Positions 44,482-53,580 of a DNA stretch of 64,000 bases are shown here, piece after piece. Every line of letters begins with the position of its first letter. The first letter of the stretch is position 1. The DNA is taken from NCBI GenBank assembly GCA_965215315.1, contig CBDCDB010000008.1, positions 1,984,001 to 2,048,000 of the forward strand, written 5' to 3'. Made by a program: the position numbers and the translations under genes. Under the pieces are notes generated by a model. That model saw only the letters and a list, made by a program, of their open reading frames with translations. It was not told where the DNA came from and searched no databases. Source of the DNA: Truepera sp965215315 (GTDB lineage: Bacteria; Deinococcota; Deinococci; Deinococcales; Trueperaceae).

Positions 44482-46142
44482 GCATTCAACTCTGGACGCT
44501 CGTCTTCGTCGTTTTAAGCTTCAGCCTCTATATCGGGATTGCAATCTGGTCTCGGGTTTCGACCACCTCAGGGTTTTACGTTGCCGGTCAGGGTGTGCCG
44601 TCCGTGTTTAACGGCATGGCGACCGCCGCCGACTGGATGAGCGCCGCGTCGTTTATCTCGCTGGCAGGGCTGATTTCAGCGCTCGGCTTCGACGGTGCGA
44701 TTTATCTGCTCGGCTGGACAGGCGGTTATGTGCTGCTGGCGCTCCTGCTCGCGCCGTATTTGCGTAAGTTCGGCAAGTTTACGGTGCCCGAGTTTATCGG
44801 CGACCGCTACGCCTCGAGCACCGCTAGGGTCGTCGCAGCACTCTGCGCGATTGTGGTGTCGTTTACCTACGTCGCCGGACAGATGCAGGGCATGGGCATC
44901 GCCTTCAGCCGCTTTTTGCAAACGTCTATCTTCTGGGGCGTCGTCGTCGGGATGATTATCGTCGCGTTTTACGCTGTTCTGGGCGGCATGAAGGGCATCA
45001 CCTACACACAGGTCGCGCAGTACCTCGTACTGATTGTCGCGTACCTAATTCCGGCGATTGCCATTGGTGTATCGCTGACCGGCAACCCCGTACCGCAAGC
45101 GGCGTTCGGTGAGATTGCCACGCGGCTTAACGGTATCGGCGCAGAGTTGGGGTTTGGAGAGTACACTTCGCCCTTTGTTAATTTAAGTGGCCTCAACGTC
45201 TTTTTGATTACCGCTGCATTAATGTGCGGCACCGCCGGACTGCCGCACGTCATCATCCGCTTTTACACCGCCAAGAGCGTTAAAGGCGCACGTTGGACGG
45301 GCTTTTTTGCGCTGCTCTTTATCGCCATCTTGTACACCACCGCGCCCGCGATTGCTGCGTTTGCCCGCTACAACCTGATTCAGACCGTGAGCGCTCAGCC
45401 TTACGCTGATTTGCCCGAATGGGTCGGTAACTGGGAGACGACCGGGCTCTTGACTTTCGACGACAAAAATGGCGACGGTGTCGTCACTTATAACGCCGGA
45501 GACGACAACGAACTGACCATCAGCCCCGACATCATCGTGTTGGCGAACGCTGAAATTGCCGGGCTGCCCGCGTGGGTCGTCGGCTTGGTGGTTGCTGGCG
45601 GATTAGCGGCGGCGCTGTCAACAGCTTCGGGACTCCTGCTGGTCATCGGCTCGTCGTTTTCGCACGACATCTACAAACGTTTTATCAATCCGAACGCCTC
45701 GGAACAAAATGAGCTGTTGGTGGCTCGAGGCTCGGTTCTAGTCGCGGTCATCGTCGCCGGATATTTCGGTGTCAATCCACCGGGGTTCGTCGGGGAGGTG
45801 GTGGCGTTTGCGTTCGGCCTCGCTGCCGCGAGCTTTTTTCCGGCCATCGTGCTGGGGATTTTCGACAAACGCACGAACAAGTACGGCGCAGTTTCAGGGA
45901 TGCTCGTCGGCATCATCTTTACGGGCGCGTATATCATTATGACTGCTGACCGGCTGATGGACATCGAGCCCTTTTTATTCGGGATTCGGGCGCAGGGCAT
46001 CGGCACCATAGGGATGATTCTGTCGTTTATCGTGACTTACGGAGTCTCGAGGCTGACCCCGCCGCCGCCCGTAGCGCTGCAAGAGTTTGTCGAGAACATC
46101 CGTTACCCGCGCGGCGCAAGCTCAGCGAGTGGGCATGACTAG
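44478..46142 (+). CDS. Sodium:solute symporter (acetate permease-like)
   Basis: 554 residues, ~13 membrane segments, SSS family. Sodium-site region in TAADWMSAASFISLAGLISALGFDG and GTAGLPHVIIRFYT are characteristic of the ActP/VC_2705 branch. A hydrophilic insert at ~310-350 has DDKNGDGVVTYNAGDDNE, which resembles a calcium-binding loop and sits outside the core. Start codon overlaps the DUF4212 stop (ATGA). With the upstream ligand it forms an uptake-and-activation operon for acetate or a related carboxylate. Confidence 0.92.
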   Translation: MSIQLWTLVFVVLSFSLYIGIAIWSRVSTTSGFYVAGQGVPSVFNGMATAADWMSAASFISLAGLISALGFDGAIYLLGWTGGYVLLALLLAPYLRKFGKFTVPEFIGDRYASSTARVVAALCAIVVSFTYVAGQMQGMGIAFSRFLQTSIFWGVVVGMIIVAFYAVLGGMKGITYTQVAQYLVLIVAYLIPAIAIGVSLTGNPVPQAAFGEIATRLNGIGAELGFGEYTSPFVNLSGLNVFLITAALMCGTAGLPHVIIRFYTAKSVKGARWTGFFALLFIAILYTTAPAIAAFARYNLIQTVSAQPYADLPEWVGNWETTGLLTFDDKNGDGVVTYNAGDDNELTISPDIIVLANAEIAGLPAWVVGLVVAGGLAAALSTASGLLLVIGSSFSHDIYKRFINPNASEQNELLVARGSVLVAVIVAGYFGVNPPGFVGEVVAFAFGLAAASFFPAIVLGIFDKRTNKYGAVSGMLVGIIFTGAYIIMTADRLMDIEPFLFGIRAQGIGTIGMILSFIVTYGVSRLTPPPPVALQEFVENIRYPRGASSASGHD

Positions 46143-46177
46143 AAGTAAGCAGTAAGTCACATTTAGACAATGAACTC

Positions 46178-46206
46178 GAGCCTGACGGTACACAACCGTC
46201 AGGCTT
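46178..46206 (+). terminator. Rho-independent terminator
   Basis: GAGCCTGACGGT pairs with ACCGTCAGGCT across a 5-base loop, followed by TTGCTC. It closes the acs2-DUF4212-SSS operon. Confidence 0.75.
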
Positions 46207-46211
46207 TGCTC

Positions 46212-46217
46212 TATCAT
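46212..46217 (+). promoter_or_regulatory. Leaderless -10 box of small membrane protein gene
   Basis: TATCAT, 6 bases before the ATG at 46224, right after the terminator. Confidence 0.4.
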
Positions 46218-46223
46218 CGGCTT

Positions 46224-46499
46224 ATGGTCAAAAGGAACAGATTACGCTGGGTTCTGGGCTCCATTGGGAGTATTGCCGCGCTGCTGCTCCTCGTCTGGCT
46301 CATTGTTGTTGCACTTTCAAATACCCGTTTGAGCGCCGACGTAAAAAACCAAGCGGTCGCAGCGGAAACGACTCTGGGCGACGTCACCTGCCGTAAAACG
46401 CTGACCAGGGCATTCCCGTTTTTTGCGCTGAAGTGTCAGGAAACGTCTAAAAATCCGGTTAAAGGGGACGCGAGTCCCTCTAAACAGTTCCCAAACTAA
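46224..46499 (+). CDS. Small single-pass membrane protein, unknown
   Basis: 91 residues from ATG 46224; an upstream in-frame start at 46170 would translate the terminator hairpin and is rejected. One strong membrane helix (GSIGSIAALLLLVWLIVVAL) after a basic N-terminus, then a short exported part with two cysteines (DVTCRKTLTRAFPFFALKCQ) that might form a disulfide. No known family. Confidence 0.55.
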   Translation: MVKRNRLRWVLGSIGSIAALLLLVWLIVVALSNTRLSADVKNQAVAAETTLGDVTCRKTLTRAFPFFALKCQETSKNPVKGDASPSKQFPN

Positions 46500-46566
46500 C
46501 GTTATGTTCAGCTGAACAACCTCTAGCTGACAAAAGCGGCGTACACTGACGAGCTTGGAGGTCTCC

Positions 46567-47955
46567 GTGCGCGCCCCACCGATTCCCGCAAATCTGACCC
46601 GTAAAATTGCTCTACTCGCCTTCCCCCTCATCTTGCAAAACCTCTCCTTCGCACTTTTGGGCGTCACCGACACCTTTTTCGTGTCGCGTATCAGCACCGA
46701 GGCGGTCGGCGCAGTTGGACTTGCGGGCGTGCTGTTCTTTTCGCTGATGCTGCTCTTTCGTTCGACGGCGATGAGCAGCGTCGTCTTTGTCGGGCGGGCG
46801 CACGGTGCGAACGATAACGCTGAGGTCGGCGCGGCGGTGTGGCGGCTGCTCAATATGGTTGTGCTGCTGAGCGTGTTCGCGCTGACGCTGCCGTGGGTAT
46901 TTACCTTTCTGTTCGGCTACGTAGCTCCTGGAGATAGCCCGGTAGTGCGTGAATTAGGGACACAGTATCTACAGATTCGGGCGCTCGAGGTCCCCCTGGC
47001 CATGTTCAGCGCCGTCGTCTGGGGCTTTCTGGTCGGACGCGGTGACTCGAGGACGCCGATGTTACTCGCATGGATACAGGTTCTGACCAATATCGCGCTC
47101 GACTGGCTGTTGGTTCCCGGCAATCTCGGCTTTCCGGCGTGGGGCGTGGCCGGGGCAGCCGTAGCAACCGTTTTGGCCAACGTCGTCGTCGCCCTCCTCA
47201 GCGCCTGGATTTTGTGGCGTCCGGACTCGCACGCGCGTTTCGGCACCCGCCGCGCACGGCTAGCAGGGTTTACCGAACTGCGCGATGTACTGCGGGTCGG
47301 CTTGCCGATGGGCATCGGCGATTTTATCGACGTGGCGTCGTTTACGGCGTTTTTTGCCATTATCGGGCGGCTCGGCAATGAGGTGCTGGCGGCGAACAAC
47401 ATCGCGCTCCAGTTTATGAGCCTGTCGTTTACGATGGGGATTGCGGTGGCACAGGCCAGCGCGAGCCTCGTCGCTCAGTCTCTAGGGGCAAAGGAACCGG
47501 GCGAGGCCAAACGGGTCGGCTACCGCGCTACCATCCTGGGCATGATTTTGATGGGGTTAGTCGGGCTCGGCTACTTTATCGCACCGGAGTTTTTGATGGG
47601 TATTTTTAGCGATGACATTAGGGTCGTTACGGCGGGCGTCGCTATCTTGCAACTCGTAGCGATTTACCAAGTTGTTGACGCGGCGACCATCGTTTTGGGT
47701 GGATCGCTCAACGGGGCGGGTGATACGACGTATACGATGTTGGCGCGGCTGGTGTGCGCGTGGGGGCTTTTCTTGCCACTCGCGTATGTATTGGCTTTTC
47801 CACTTGGACTTGGGATTCGCGGGGCGTGGGGCGGCGCGATGGTTTACCTGTTCGTACTGGCGGCCGTGTACTTTTTACGGTTTCGTTCGGGGCGGTGGCA
47901 GGCGTCGTTTGAGGCGAAGGGGGTGGAGCCGGAGGTTCAGGCTGCGCCACTCTGA
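46567..47955 (+). CDS. MATE-family multidrug efflux transporter
   Basis: 462 residues from GTG 46567, which follows GGAGG by five bases; a TTG at 46555 overlaps the ribosome site. A TACACT box lies 18 bases before that. Twelve membrane segments in two MatE halves (LAFPLILQNLSFALLGVTDTFF; VGLPMGIGDFIDVASFTAFFAIIGRLG). Exports cationic compounds using Na+ or H+. Convergent with the next gene. Confidence 0.9.
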   Translation: MRAPPIPANLTRKIALLAFPLILQNLSFALLGVTDTFFVSRISTEAVGAVGLAGVLFFSLMLLFRSTAMSSVVFVGRAHGANDNAEVGAAVWRLLNMVVLLSVFALTLPWVFTFLFGYVAPGDSPVVRELGTQYLQIRALEVPLAMFSAVVWGFLVGRGDSRTPMLLAWIQVLTNIALDWLLVPGNLGFPAWGVAGAAVATVLANVVVALLSAWILWRPDSHARFGTRRARLAGFTELRDVLRVGLPMGIGDFIDVASFTAFFAIIGRLGNEVLAANNIALQFMSLSFTMGIAVAQASASLVAQSLGAKEPGEAKRVGYRATILGMILMGLVGLGYFIAPEFLMGIFSDDIRVVTAGVAILQLVAIYQVVDAATIVLGGSLNGAGDTTYTMLARLVCAWGLFLPLAYVLAFPLGLGIRGAWGGAMVYLFVLAAVYFLRFRSGRWQASFEAKGVEPEVQAAPL

Positions 47956-47969
47956 CCAAAGTCAACTTT

Positions 47970-48578
47970 TCACCGCTGCCATACGATACAACCTTCACCG
48001 TCAAATGTTTTAGTAATGATGGCTCGAGTCTTCTCCACTAACTCTTTGATTAGGAGTTCGGGTATCCCAACCTCGAGTTTTCCAGTACGTCCGCGCAGCT
48101 CGGGCGAACAGGTCAGAAAAGCAAGGTGCTGCCAGTCTTCAGTCATGCCTAACATCGCCTCGAACTCACCCTCATCTTCGGTGTAAATCGTCCAAGCGTG
48201 ACACGCTTGAGTATCAAACCCGAGTAGTAGCGGCGGCAACCAATCTTCATTCCCCGCCACAAACTCTTGATAGGTAAAGATAGCATCAGGCACAACGACG
48301 ACCGCATCATCTTGCTTTAGATGCTTTCCCAGAAGTTCAAAAAGAGGCGGATACATGTCGTAGTGCCTCTCGTAGCAGATACGGTTGAGCGCCCTAATCG
48401 TCAAATCGTCTGCGCTCAAGTTTTCAGGCAGAAAGGCGAAGATTTCTCCTTTGAACAAATCTAGCTGCTCTTTAATTGCTGCCGTCAACACATTGGAGCC
48501 GTAAATATCTAGCTTCTCACGTAGATGGGCACGCGCATCTTCGCCTAAATCGCAACGAACCGCTTTTTCACGCGTCAT
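47970..48578 (-). CDS. Conserved hypothetical cytoplasmic protein
   Basis: 202 residues, soluble, acidic. No signal peptide or membrane helix. I do not recognise a domain; possible motifs are VPDAIFTYQEFVAGNEDWLPPLLLGFDT and an acidic stretch YTEDEGEFEAM. Reads like a SMI1/KNR4- or immunity-like fold, but this is a guess. Its start shares one base with the stop of the YcxB-like gene upstream, so they form an operon. Confidence 0.6.
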   Translation of the reverse strand: MTREKAVRCDLGEDARAHLREKLDIYGSNVLTAAIKEQLDLFKGEIFAFLPENLSADDLTIRALNRICYERHYDMYPPLFELLGKHLKQDDAVVVVPDAIFTYQEFVAGNEDWLPPLLLGFDTQACHAWTIYTEDEGEFEAMLGMTEDWQHLAFLTCSPELRGRTGKLEVGIPELLIKELVEKTRAIITKTFDGEGCIVWQR

Positions 48579-49075
48579 TATAAAAAGCTCGAGCGCTCCA
48601 CCTCAAACTTTTCTTCTAAAAGAGCCTCGAGTCCCTCCGGCAGCGCGTCGCGGGGCAAAATATCCGCGCTCCCGTCCCTGCGGATAAGGTAAAACGCGCG
48701 GCGCGAACCCAGAGCTTCAACGTCTTCGTAACTGACTTCCGCCTCTCCCTGAGCGGTCTCGAGCCGGTATAACTCCGCCGTAAAACGGTAGTGCCGCGTC
48801 TCCCGGAGCGCCGGAAAACGCGCCCACAATGTTACAGCCGAACTCCAGACCCAAAACAAGTAGCCGAGCAGCGGCGCAAAAACAGCGAGTGAGAAAACGC
48901 GGGCTGCGGGCCAGACGCCGGTAATCCCGAGCAAAAAGAGAAAGATAAAGCTGTAGAGCAAAAAGGGCAGAACGGGGCGTTTTAGGGCCAGCACCCAGGT
49001 GTAGTACAAAAAGTCTCGGCGCTCGAGCTGAACATCAAAGGCGGGGGGTAAGGGCGCGGTGACGGAGGCGGGCAT
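48578..49075 (-). CDS. YcxB-like membrane protein
   Basis: 165 residues: hydrophilic start, two adjacent membrane helices (~35-90: PFLLYSFIFLFLLGITGVW; VFSLAVFAPLLGYLFWVWSSAV), then a soluble PH-like C-terminal part (HYRFTAELYRLETAQGEAEVSYEDVEAL ... YLIRRDGSADILPRDAL). This is the build of YcxB-like proteins, function unknown. Shares its last base with the following gene. Confidence 0.7.
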   Translation of the reverse strand: MPASVTAPLPPAFDVQLERRDFLYYTWVLALKRPVLPFLLYSFIFLFLLGITGVWPAARVFSLAVFAPLLGYLFWVWSSAVTLWARFPALRETRHYRFTAELYRLETAQGEAEVSYEDVEALGSRRAFYLIRRDGSADILPRDALPEGLEALLEEKFEVERSSFL

Positions 49076-49219
49076 ACCCAGATAGTTTACCGTCTGCCGG
49101 GTCGGGCGAACGAAAGGCTTTTTTTACCCGTTGGGTACGCGGCGCGTGATACCTTATTGCCGTGGTTCTGCGCACATTTTATGTAATTTGTAACCTCGAG
49201 GCAAACCGGTGAAAATCTC

Positions 49220-50584
49220 ATGAGCGTGCCACGCCCGCGTTCTCAGCCGCGCCGTAAAGGAAACCGCAAACCGTCACCGGCAAAGGCCATCGCCCTGTCG
49301 TTTTTAGGCGCGATTGTCATCGGGACGCTCCTCTTGTGGCTGCCTTGGTGTCACGCACCGGGACAAAACATCACCTTTCTAGACGCCCTCTTTACGGCGA
49401 CGAGCGCCCTCTGCGTCACCGGGCTCATCGTCGTCGATACGGCGAGCGCGTGGAGTCCTTTAGGTCGCGTGGTGCTGATGCTGCTGATTCAAATCGGGGG
49501 GTTGGGGATTGTCACGCTTAGTACGATGGTGGCGCTCCTTTTGGGGCGACGCGTCGGCTTTCAGGGGCGATTACGCGCCGCCGCGCAGGTCAATGCGGCG
49601 GGAACCGGCGGCGTGGTGCGGCTCGTCCGGACGATCTTTCTGATTTCGCTCGGCTTTGAGACCCTCGGGGCGCTCATTTTGTACCCGGCGTTTGCGGCGC
49701 TGCACGGCTCCGGGGCGGGCGCGTTTTACGCTTTTTTCCACAGCGTCAGCGCGTTCAACAACGCGGGCTTCGCGCTCTATCCGGACAGCCTGATTCGGTT
49801 TGCTGACAATCCGGTCGTGATTTTCGTCCTTAGTGCCCTATTTATCATCGGCGGGCTCGGCTTTATCGTACATCTCAACCTCTTTACCCGGTTTCGGGGC
49901 GGACGGCACCCTTTGACGCTGCACAGCAAGGTTGTGCTGCTGAGTACGCTGCTGCTCTGCGTGTTTGGAACGCTCGTGGTATTGGGGCTCGAGTGGACCA
50001 ATCCCAAAACCCTGGGCGAGCTGCCGCTACGCGGAAAACTGCTGATGGGCTTTTTTCAGGGCGTCACGCCGCGCACCGCCGGCTTTAACACCGTTGACTA
50101 TACCCTCATGCGCGAACCGACGCTACTTGTCACCATGCTCTTGATGTTTATCGGCGGCAGCCCGGCGTCAACCGCTGGCGGGATTAAAACCGTCACCTTT
50201 TTTGTGCTTGCAGCGAGCGCCTGGAGCATGGTGCGCGGGCGCGGTGAGCTGTCGGCGTTCGGGCGGCGGGTCGCGGTCGGTACCGTTGTTAAAGCCGGGT
50301 CGGTTGCCCTGCTCAGCACCGGCCTCGTGCTGAGCGCCCTGTTTCTCCTGAGCTTAAGTGAGTCGCTGCCGCTCTTAACCACCATGTTTGAGGCGTTCTC
50401 GGCGTTTAGCACCGTTGGACTTTCTATGAGCGCGACCTTTGACTTGAGCGGGCCGGGGCGACTTATCATCATCTTATTGATGTACTTGGGGCGTATCGGG
50501 CCGCTGACCTTTGCGCTGGCTCTGGTGCAAGAACCTCACGCCAGCAACATTAAATATCCCGATGAGGGCGTCTTAATCGGTTAG
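49220..50584 (+). CDS. Potassium uptake channel subunit, TrkH/KtrB type
   Basis: 454 residues with four pore repeats; selectivity-loop segments are seen in ATSALCVTGLIVVDT, SVSAFNNAGFALY, GVTPRTAGFNTVDYT and AFSAFSTVGLSM. N-terminus basic (RSQPRRKGNRKPSP). K+ uptake across the membrane, driven by Na+ or voltage and gated by the TrkA/KtrA partner encoded 8 bases downstream. Size (~450) fits KtrB better than E. coli TrkH. Confidence 0.93.
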   Translation: MSVPRPRSQPRRKGNRKPSPAKAIALSFLGAIVIGTLLLWLPWCHAPGQNITFLDALFTATSALCVTGLIVVDTASAWSPLGRVVLMLLIQIGGLGIVTLSTMVALLLGRRVGFQGRLRAAAQVNAAGTGGVVRLVRTIFLISLGFETLGALILYPAFAALHGSGAGAFYAFFHSVSAFNNAGFALYPDSLIRFADNPVVIFVLSALFIIGGLGFIVHLNLFTRFRGGRHPLTLHSKVVLLSTLLLCVFGTLVVLGLEWTNPKTLGELPLRGKLLMGFFQGVTPRTAGFNTVDYTLMREPTLLVTMLLMFIGGSPASTAGGIKTVTFFVLAASAWSMVRGRGELSAFGRRVAVGTVVKAGSVALLSTGLVLSALFLLSLSESLPLLTTMFEAFSAFSTVGLSMSATFDLSGPGRLIIILLMYLGRIGPLTFALALVQEPHASNIKYPDEGVLIG

Positions 50585-50592
50585 GAGCTGAG

Positions 50593-51261
50593 ATGAAAAC
50601 AAAACAGTATCTCGTTATCGGCGCGGGGCGCTTCGGCTCGGCGCTCGCCAGCACGCTTTACGAACTCGGGCATGAGGTCGTCGTTGCCGACAGCGATGAG
50701 GGGCGCATCGACGCGGTGATGGACGAGGTGACGCACGCGGTTATCTTGGACGCGACCGATGAGGACGCGCTTAGCAAGCTCGAGCTGTCGAGCTTCGATA
50801 AGGTCATCGTGGCAATTGGGAACAACCTCGAGGCCAGCATCTTAACGATTGTCGCCGCTCGGAGCCAGGGCGCAAAAACGATCCTGAGCAAAGCTACAAG
50901 TGAAACTGCTGCGCGGGTGATGATCAAGGTTGGAGCCGACGAGGTGGTGCGCCCCGAACACGATATGGGCGTGCGCGTCGCTAAATCTTTAGCAACACCG
51001 ACGATTACCGACGCCTTTAACTTAGGCGACAACTACGAAGTCATCGAGTTTACGGCGCAGAGAAAACTCTGCGGTCGCCTGAGCGACCTCAAGCTCGCCA
51101 ACCGTTTCGGCGTGCAGGTCATCGCCGTAAGTCGCCGAGGCAAGCTCGAGATCAGCCCCAGCGCAGATTTTGTCATCGCCTCCGGCGACGAAGTGGTCAT
51201 TATCGGTGAAACCCGCGCCATCGGACGGTTGCGCGACCACTTCTCGAGGGTCAACGAATAA
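50593..51261 (+). CDS. Potassium uptake regulator, TrkA/KtrA type
   Basis: 222 residues: RCK_N Rossmann domain starting YLVIGAGRFGSALASTLYELGHEVVVADSD (nucleotide-binding GXGXXG) and RCK_C domain from ~140. It binds ATP/ADP or NAD(H) and forms the ring that gates the channel encoded just upstream. Only ~6 bases separate it from the acetyltransferase gene that follows. Confidence 0.95.
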   Translation: MKTKQYLVIGAGRFGSALASTLYELGHEVVVADSDEGRIDAVMDEVTHAVILDATDEDALSKLELSSFDKVIVAIGNNLEASILTIVAARSQGAKTILSKATSETAARVMIKVGADEVVRPEHDMGVRVAKSLATPTITDAFNLGDNYEVIEFTAQRKLCGRLSDLKLANRFGVQVIAVSRRGKLEISPSADFVIASGDEVVIIGETRAIGRLRDHFSRVNE

Positions 51262-51267
51262 CCGCCC

Positions 51268-51789
51268 GTGATTGTCACCGAGACGACTCGCCTCATCCTA
51301 CGGCAGTTTGAGATGAAAGACAGAACCGCTCTACAAAACGTTTTCGGCGACGAACAGGTCATGTTTTACGGCGACGGCGTAAAATCTCCGGCGTATGTAG
51401 AAAATTGGATTTCGGGGGAGCAAAAAAGCTACGGAGCGCAGGGTTATGGCAAATGGGCCGTTATCAACAGAAATGACGACTTGCTCGGCTACTGTATCGG
51501 CTATTGCGGCCTAAATTACGTGGACGATATAGGCGGACAACCTGAAGTTGCCCTCGGCTACCGTTCAGCCCGCCGGTATTGGGGGCAGGGATACGCCTCT
51601 GAAGCTGTAGGCGCAGCGATACGTTACGGCTTTGATGTTCTCGGCTTAAAAAGAATTGTGGCGACTATCGACCCCGGCAACACGGCGTCCGTTCGCGTCG
51701 CCGTAAAAGCCGGGATGGTTTACGAAAAAGATGTGATGTTTGAGGGTTATACGCATCCTGACCGGGTTTACGTGCTCGAGACGCGTTAA
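51268..51789 (+). CDS. GNAT acetyltransferase, RimJ/RimL-like
   Basis: 173 residues, GTG start 6 bases after the TrkA-like gene. RLILRQFEMKDRTALQNVFGDEQVMFYGDG is typical of Acetyltransf_3; the acetyl-CoA loop is RRYWGQGYASEAVGAAIRYGFD, followed by LKRIVATIDPGNTASVRVAVKAGM. Acetylates an amino group, target unknown. End overlaps the convergent lnt gene by 4 bases. Confidence 0.88.
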   Translation: MIVTETTRLILRQFEMKDRTALQNVFGDEQVMFYGDGVKSPAYVENWISGEQKSYGAQGYGKWAVINRNDDLLGYCIGYCGLNYVDDIGGQPEVALGYRSARRYWGQGYASEAVGAAIRYGFDVLGLKRIVATIDPGNTASVRVAVKAGMVYEKDVMFEGYTHPDRVYVLETR

Positions 51790-53378
51790 GAAACCTTGCT
51801 CCGCCCGCGCCGCCGTAAAAGAATAATGACGGGAACCGCTAGCGCCAACCCCAAAACGAGCAGGTCGCCAAAGCGCACATACGGCGTCAGACCGCTCCGC
51901 TCGCCGTACCGCACGCTCAGCGCGCCCCGCTCCCCCCTCGGCAATTCTTTCTCAACCTGACCGAGCGGGTTGACAAGCGCCGTAATGCCGTTGTTGCCGT
52001 CACGGAGGAGGTAGCGGCGCGTTTCAATCGCCCGGAGGTTGCCCATCAAAAAGTGCTGCCGCGCCCCCTGTCCAAACCCGAACCAGGCGTCGTTTGAGAT
52101 GTTAACTAAGACCTGTGCGCCCCGCGCCGTCATGGTGCGGGCGATTTGCGGGAAGACCGACTCGTAGCAGATGTAAGCGGCAATAGCAGTGCCCGCAACA
52201 TTGAGCGGCGCAATTTCCTGACCGGGTGGGCGGCTCTGCAAAAGCGGGTAGCCGAACCAACCGAAGACGGTGCGGTAAACGGGCTCGAGCGGCCCAATCA
52301 GCGGAAAGTATTCACCGAAGGGCACCAGGTACACCTTGTCATAACGTCCGGTCACATTGCCGGACTCGAGCCCAAAGACACTGTTCGAGGCGCTAAAGAC
52401 TGCGCGTTCGTCAAAGGCTCCGCCGCCAGTGATAACCGGTTGCCCCTTAGCGCTCGCCTGAATCTCTGCCCGGTCGGGCGCAGCGTAAGAACTCGTCAGG
52501 TCGTAACCAGAAGAGAGTAGCTCGAGCGCCACCCCTTCAGGCCAGACCACGACATCGACCGGCCCGGATTTTTCTAACGCCTGCTGCGTCAAACGTCGGT
52601 AAAGGTCTAGCTCACTACCCGGCTCAACAACCCTCCTGAAAGGGTCGGTACTCCCCTGCACCAGCACCGCCGTCTTTGAAGCCGAAAGCGTCACCGTCTG
52701 GAGCCGAAAAATCCCGTAACCGACCCACACCACCACAAGCAGCAGGCTAAACATCCACACGGGCCGCCTTTTACGGCGCTGCACCGCTCTGAACGACCGC
52801 GTTACGGTGTGTTGGGGAGGGAGATAGACGAAGGGTGAAGCTAACAGCGACACCACAGCGAGCGTCAGCAAACTGAGGCCGTAGACACCCGCAATATCTG
52901 CCGCTTGCGCCAGCGGCGTCTCGGCCCAGAGATAACCCAAAACACCCCACGGAAACGCAAACGGCCCCTGCGTCCGCGCCCACTCCATAATGACCCAGAG
53001 CGCGGGCAAGAGCCACAACGCCCCGACGCCGCGACCGCCTAGGAGCCGCGCCGTAAAGGTTACGAGCCCCCAAAAGATACCGAGCAAGGCAATCATCGGC
53101 GGATAGAGAAACCAGAAATAGCCGCCAGAGTAGGGGGCAAAGCTTTCGGGCAACCACAAGAGGTAGAGCGCAAAAAACCCTACGCCGAAAAAGAAACCGG
53201 GCCAGAAGGCGGTGCGGGCGCTCAGGCTGTTGACGGTAAGAAGAATAAGCGGCGCGAGGGCGAGTGCTAGAGGCCAGACGCCGACCGGGGGAAAGGCCGC
53301 ACTTAACAGCGCACCGGAGACGAGAGCCAAAAGCACACGCGAGAAAAACACAAAGGTCACGGTAGCACGCAGGTGCAT
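51786..53378 (-). CDS. lnt: Apolipoprotein N-acyltransferase
   Basis: 530 residues: about six N-terminal membrane helices (1-225), then a nitrilase domain (~240-490), then a last helix and basic end. The catalytic Glu lies in VVWPEGVALE, the Lys in DKVYLVPFGEYFPL and the Cys in ICYESVFPQ; FGYPLLQSRPPGQE and NISNDAWFG are also conserved. It transfers the third acyl chain onto lipoproteins in the membrane, consistent with the several lipoprotein genes here. Single gene, convergent with the GNAT gene. Confidence 0.93.
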   Translation of the reverse strand: MHLRATVTFVFFSRVLLALVSGALLSAAFPPVGVWPLALALAPLILLTVNSLSARTAFWPGFFFGVGFFALYLLWLPESFAPYSGGYFWFLYPPMIALLGIFWGLVTFTARLLGGRGVGALWLLPALWVIMEWARTQGPFAFPWGVLGYLWAETPLAQAADIAGVYGLSLLTLAVVSLLASPFVYLPPQHTVTRSFRAVQRRKRRPVWMFSLLLVVVWVGYGIFRLQTVTLSASKTAVLVQGSTDPFRRVVEPGSELDLYRRLTQQALEKSGPVDVVVWPEGVALELLSSGYDLTSSYAAPDRAEIQASAKGQPVITGGGAFDERAVFSASNSVFGLESGNVTGRYDKVYLVPFGEYFPLIGPLEPVYRTVFGWFGYPLLQSRPPGQEIAPLNVAGTAIAAYICYESVFPQIARTMTARGAQVLVNISNDAWFGFGQGARQHFLMGNLRAIETRRYLLRDGNNGITALVNPLGQVEKELPRGERGALSVRYGERSGLTPYVRFGDLLVLGLALAVPVIILLRRRGRSKVS

Positions 53379-53452
53379 AACAAAATGGTCAAAAGGAGTT
53401 AAACAAAGTTAAGGCGTCTTCAAGGTGTACCCAGAAAAGCTCAGACAGAAAT

Positions 53453-53564
53453 ATAGCAATTATCATAACTACTGAGCGCGAATCTCGCAGCTATCGTCTC
53501 TTAGGGGTGCGTGCCAGACGGCAATCATTTCCCAGAGCGTCTCAAACCAGATGATACCTGCTAT
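53453..53564. repeat. MITE-like repeat family 2, best-preserved copy
   Basis: 112-bp non-coding repeat with 14-bp terminal inverted repeats ATAGCAATTATCAT and (reversed) ATAGCAGGTATCAT, 12 of 14 matching. Inside is GGTGCGTGCCAGACGGC and an AGAGCGTCTC block, shared with 443-518 and 5769-5871. Flanking duplication is unclear. It fills most of the gap between lnt and pyrE. Confidence 0.65.
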
Positions 53565-53580
53565 GGTCACGTTACTTCTA

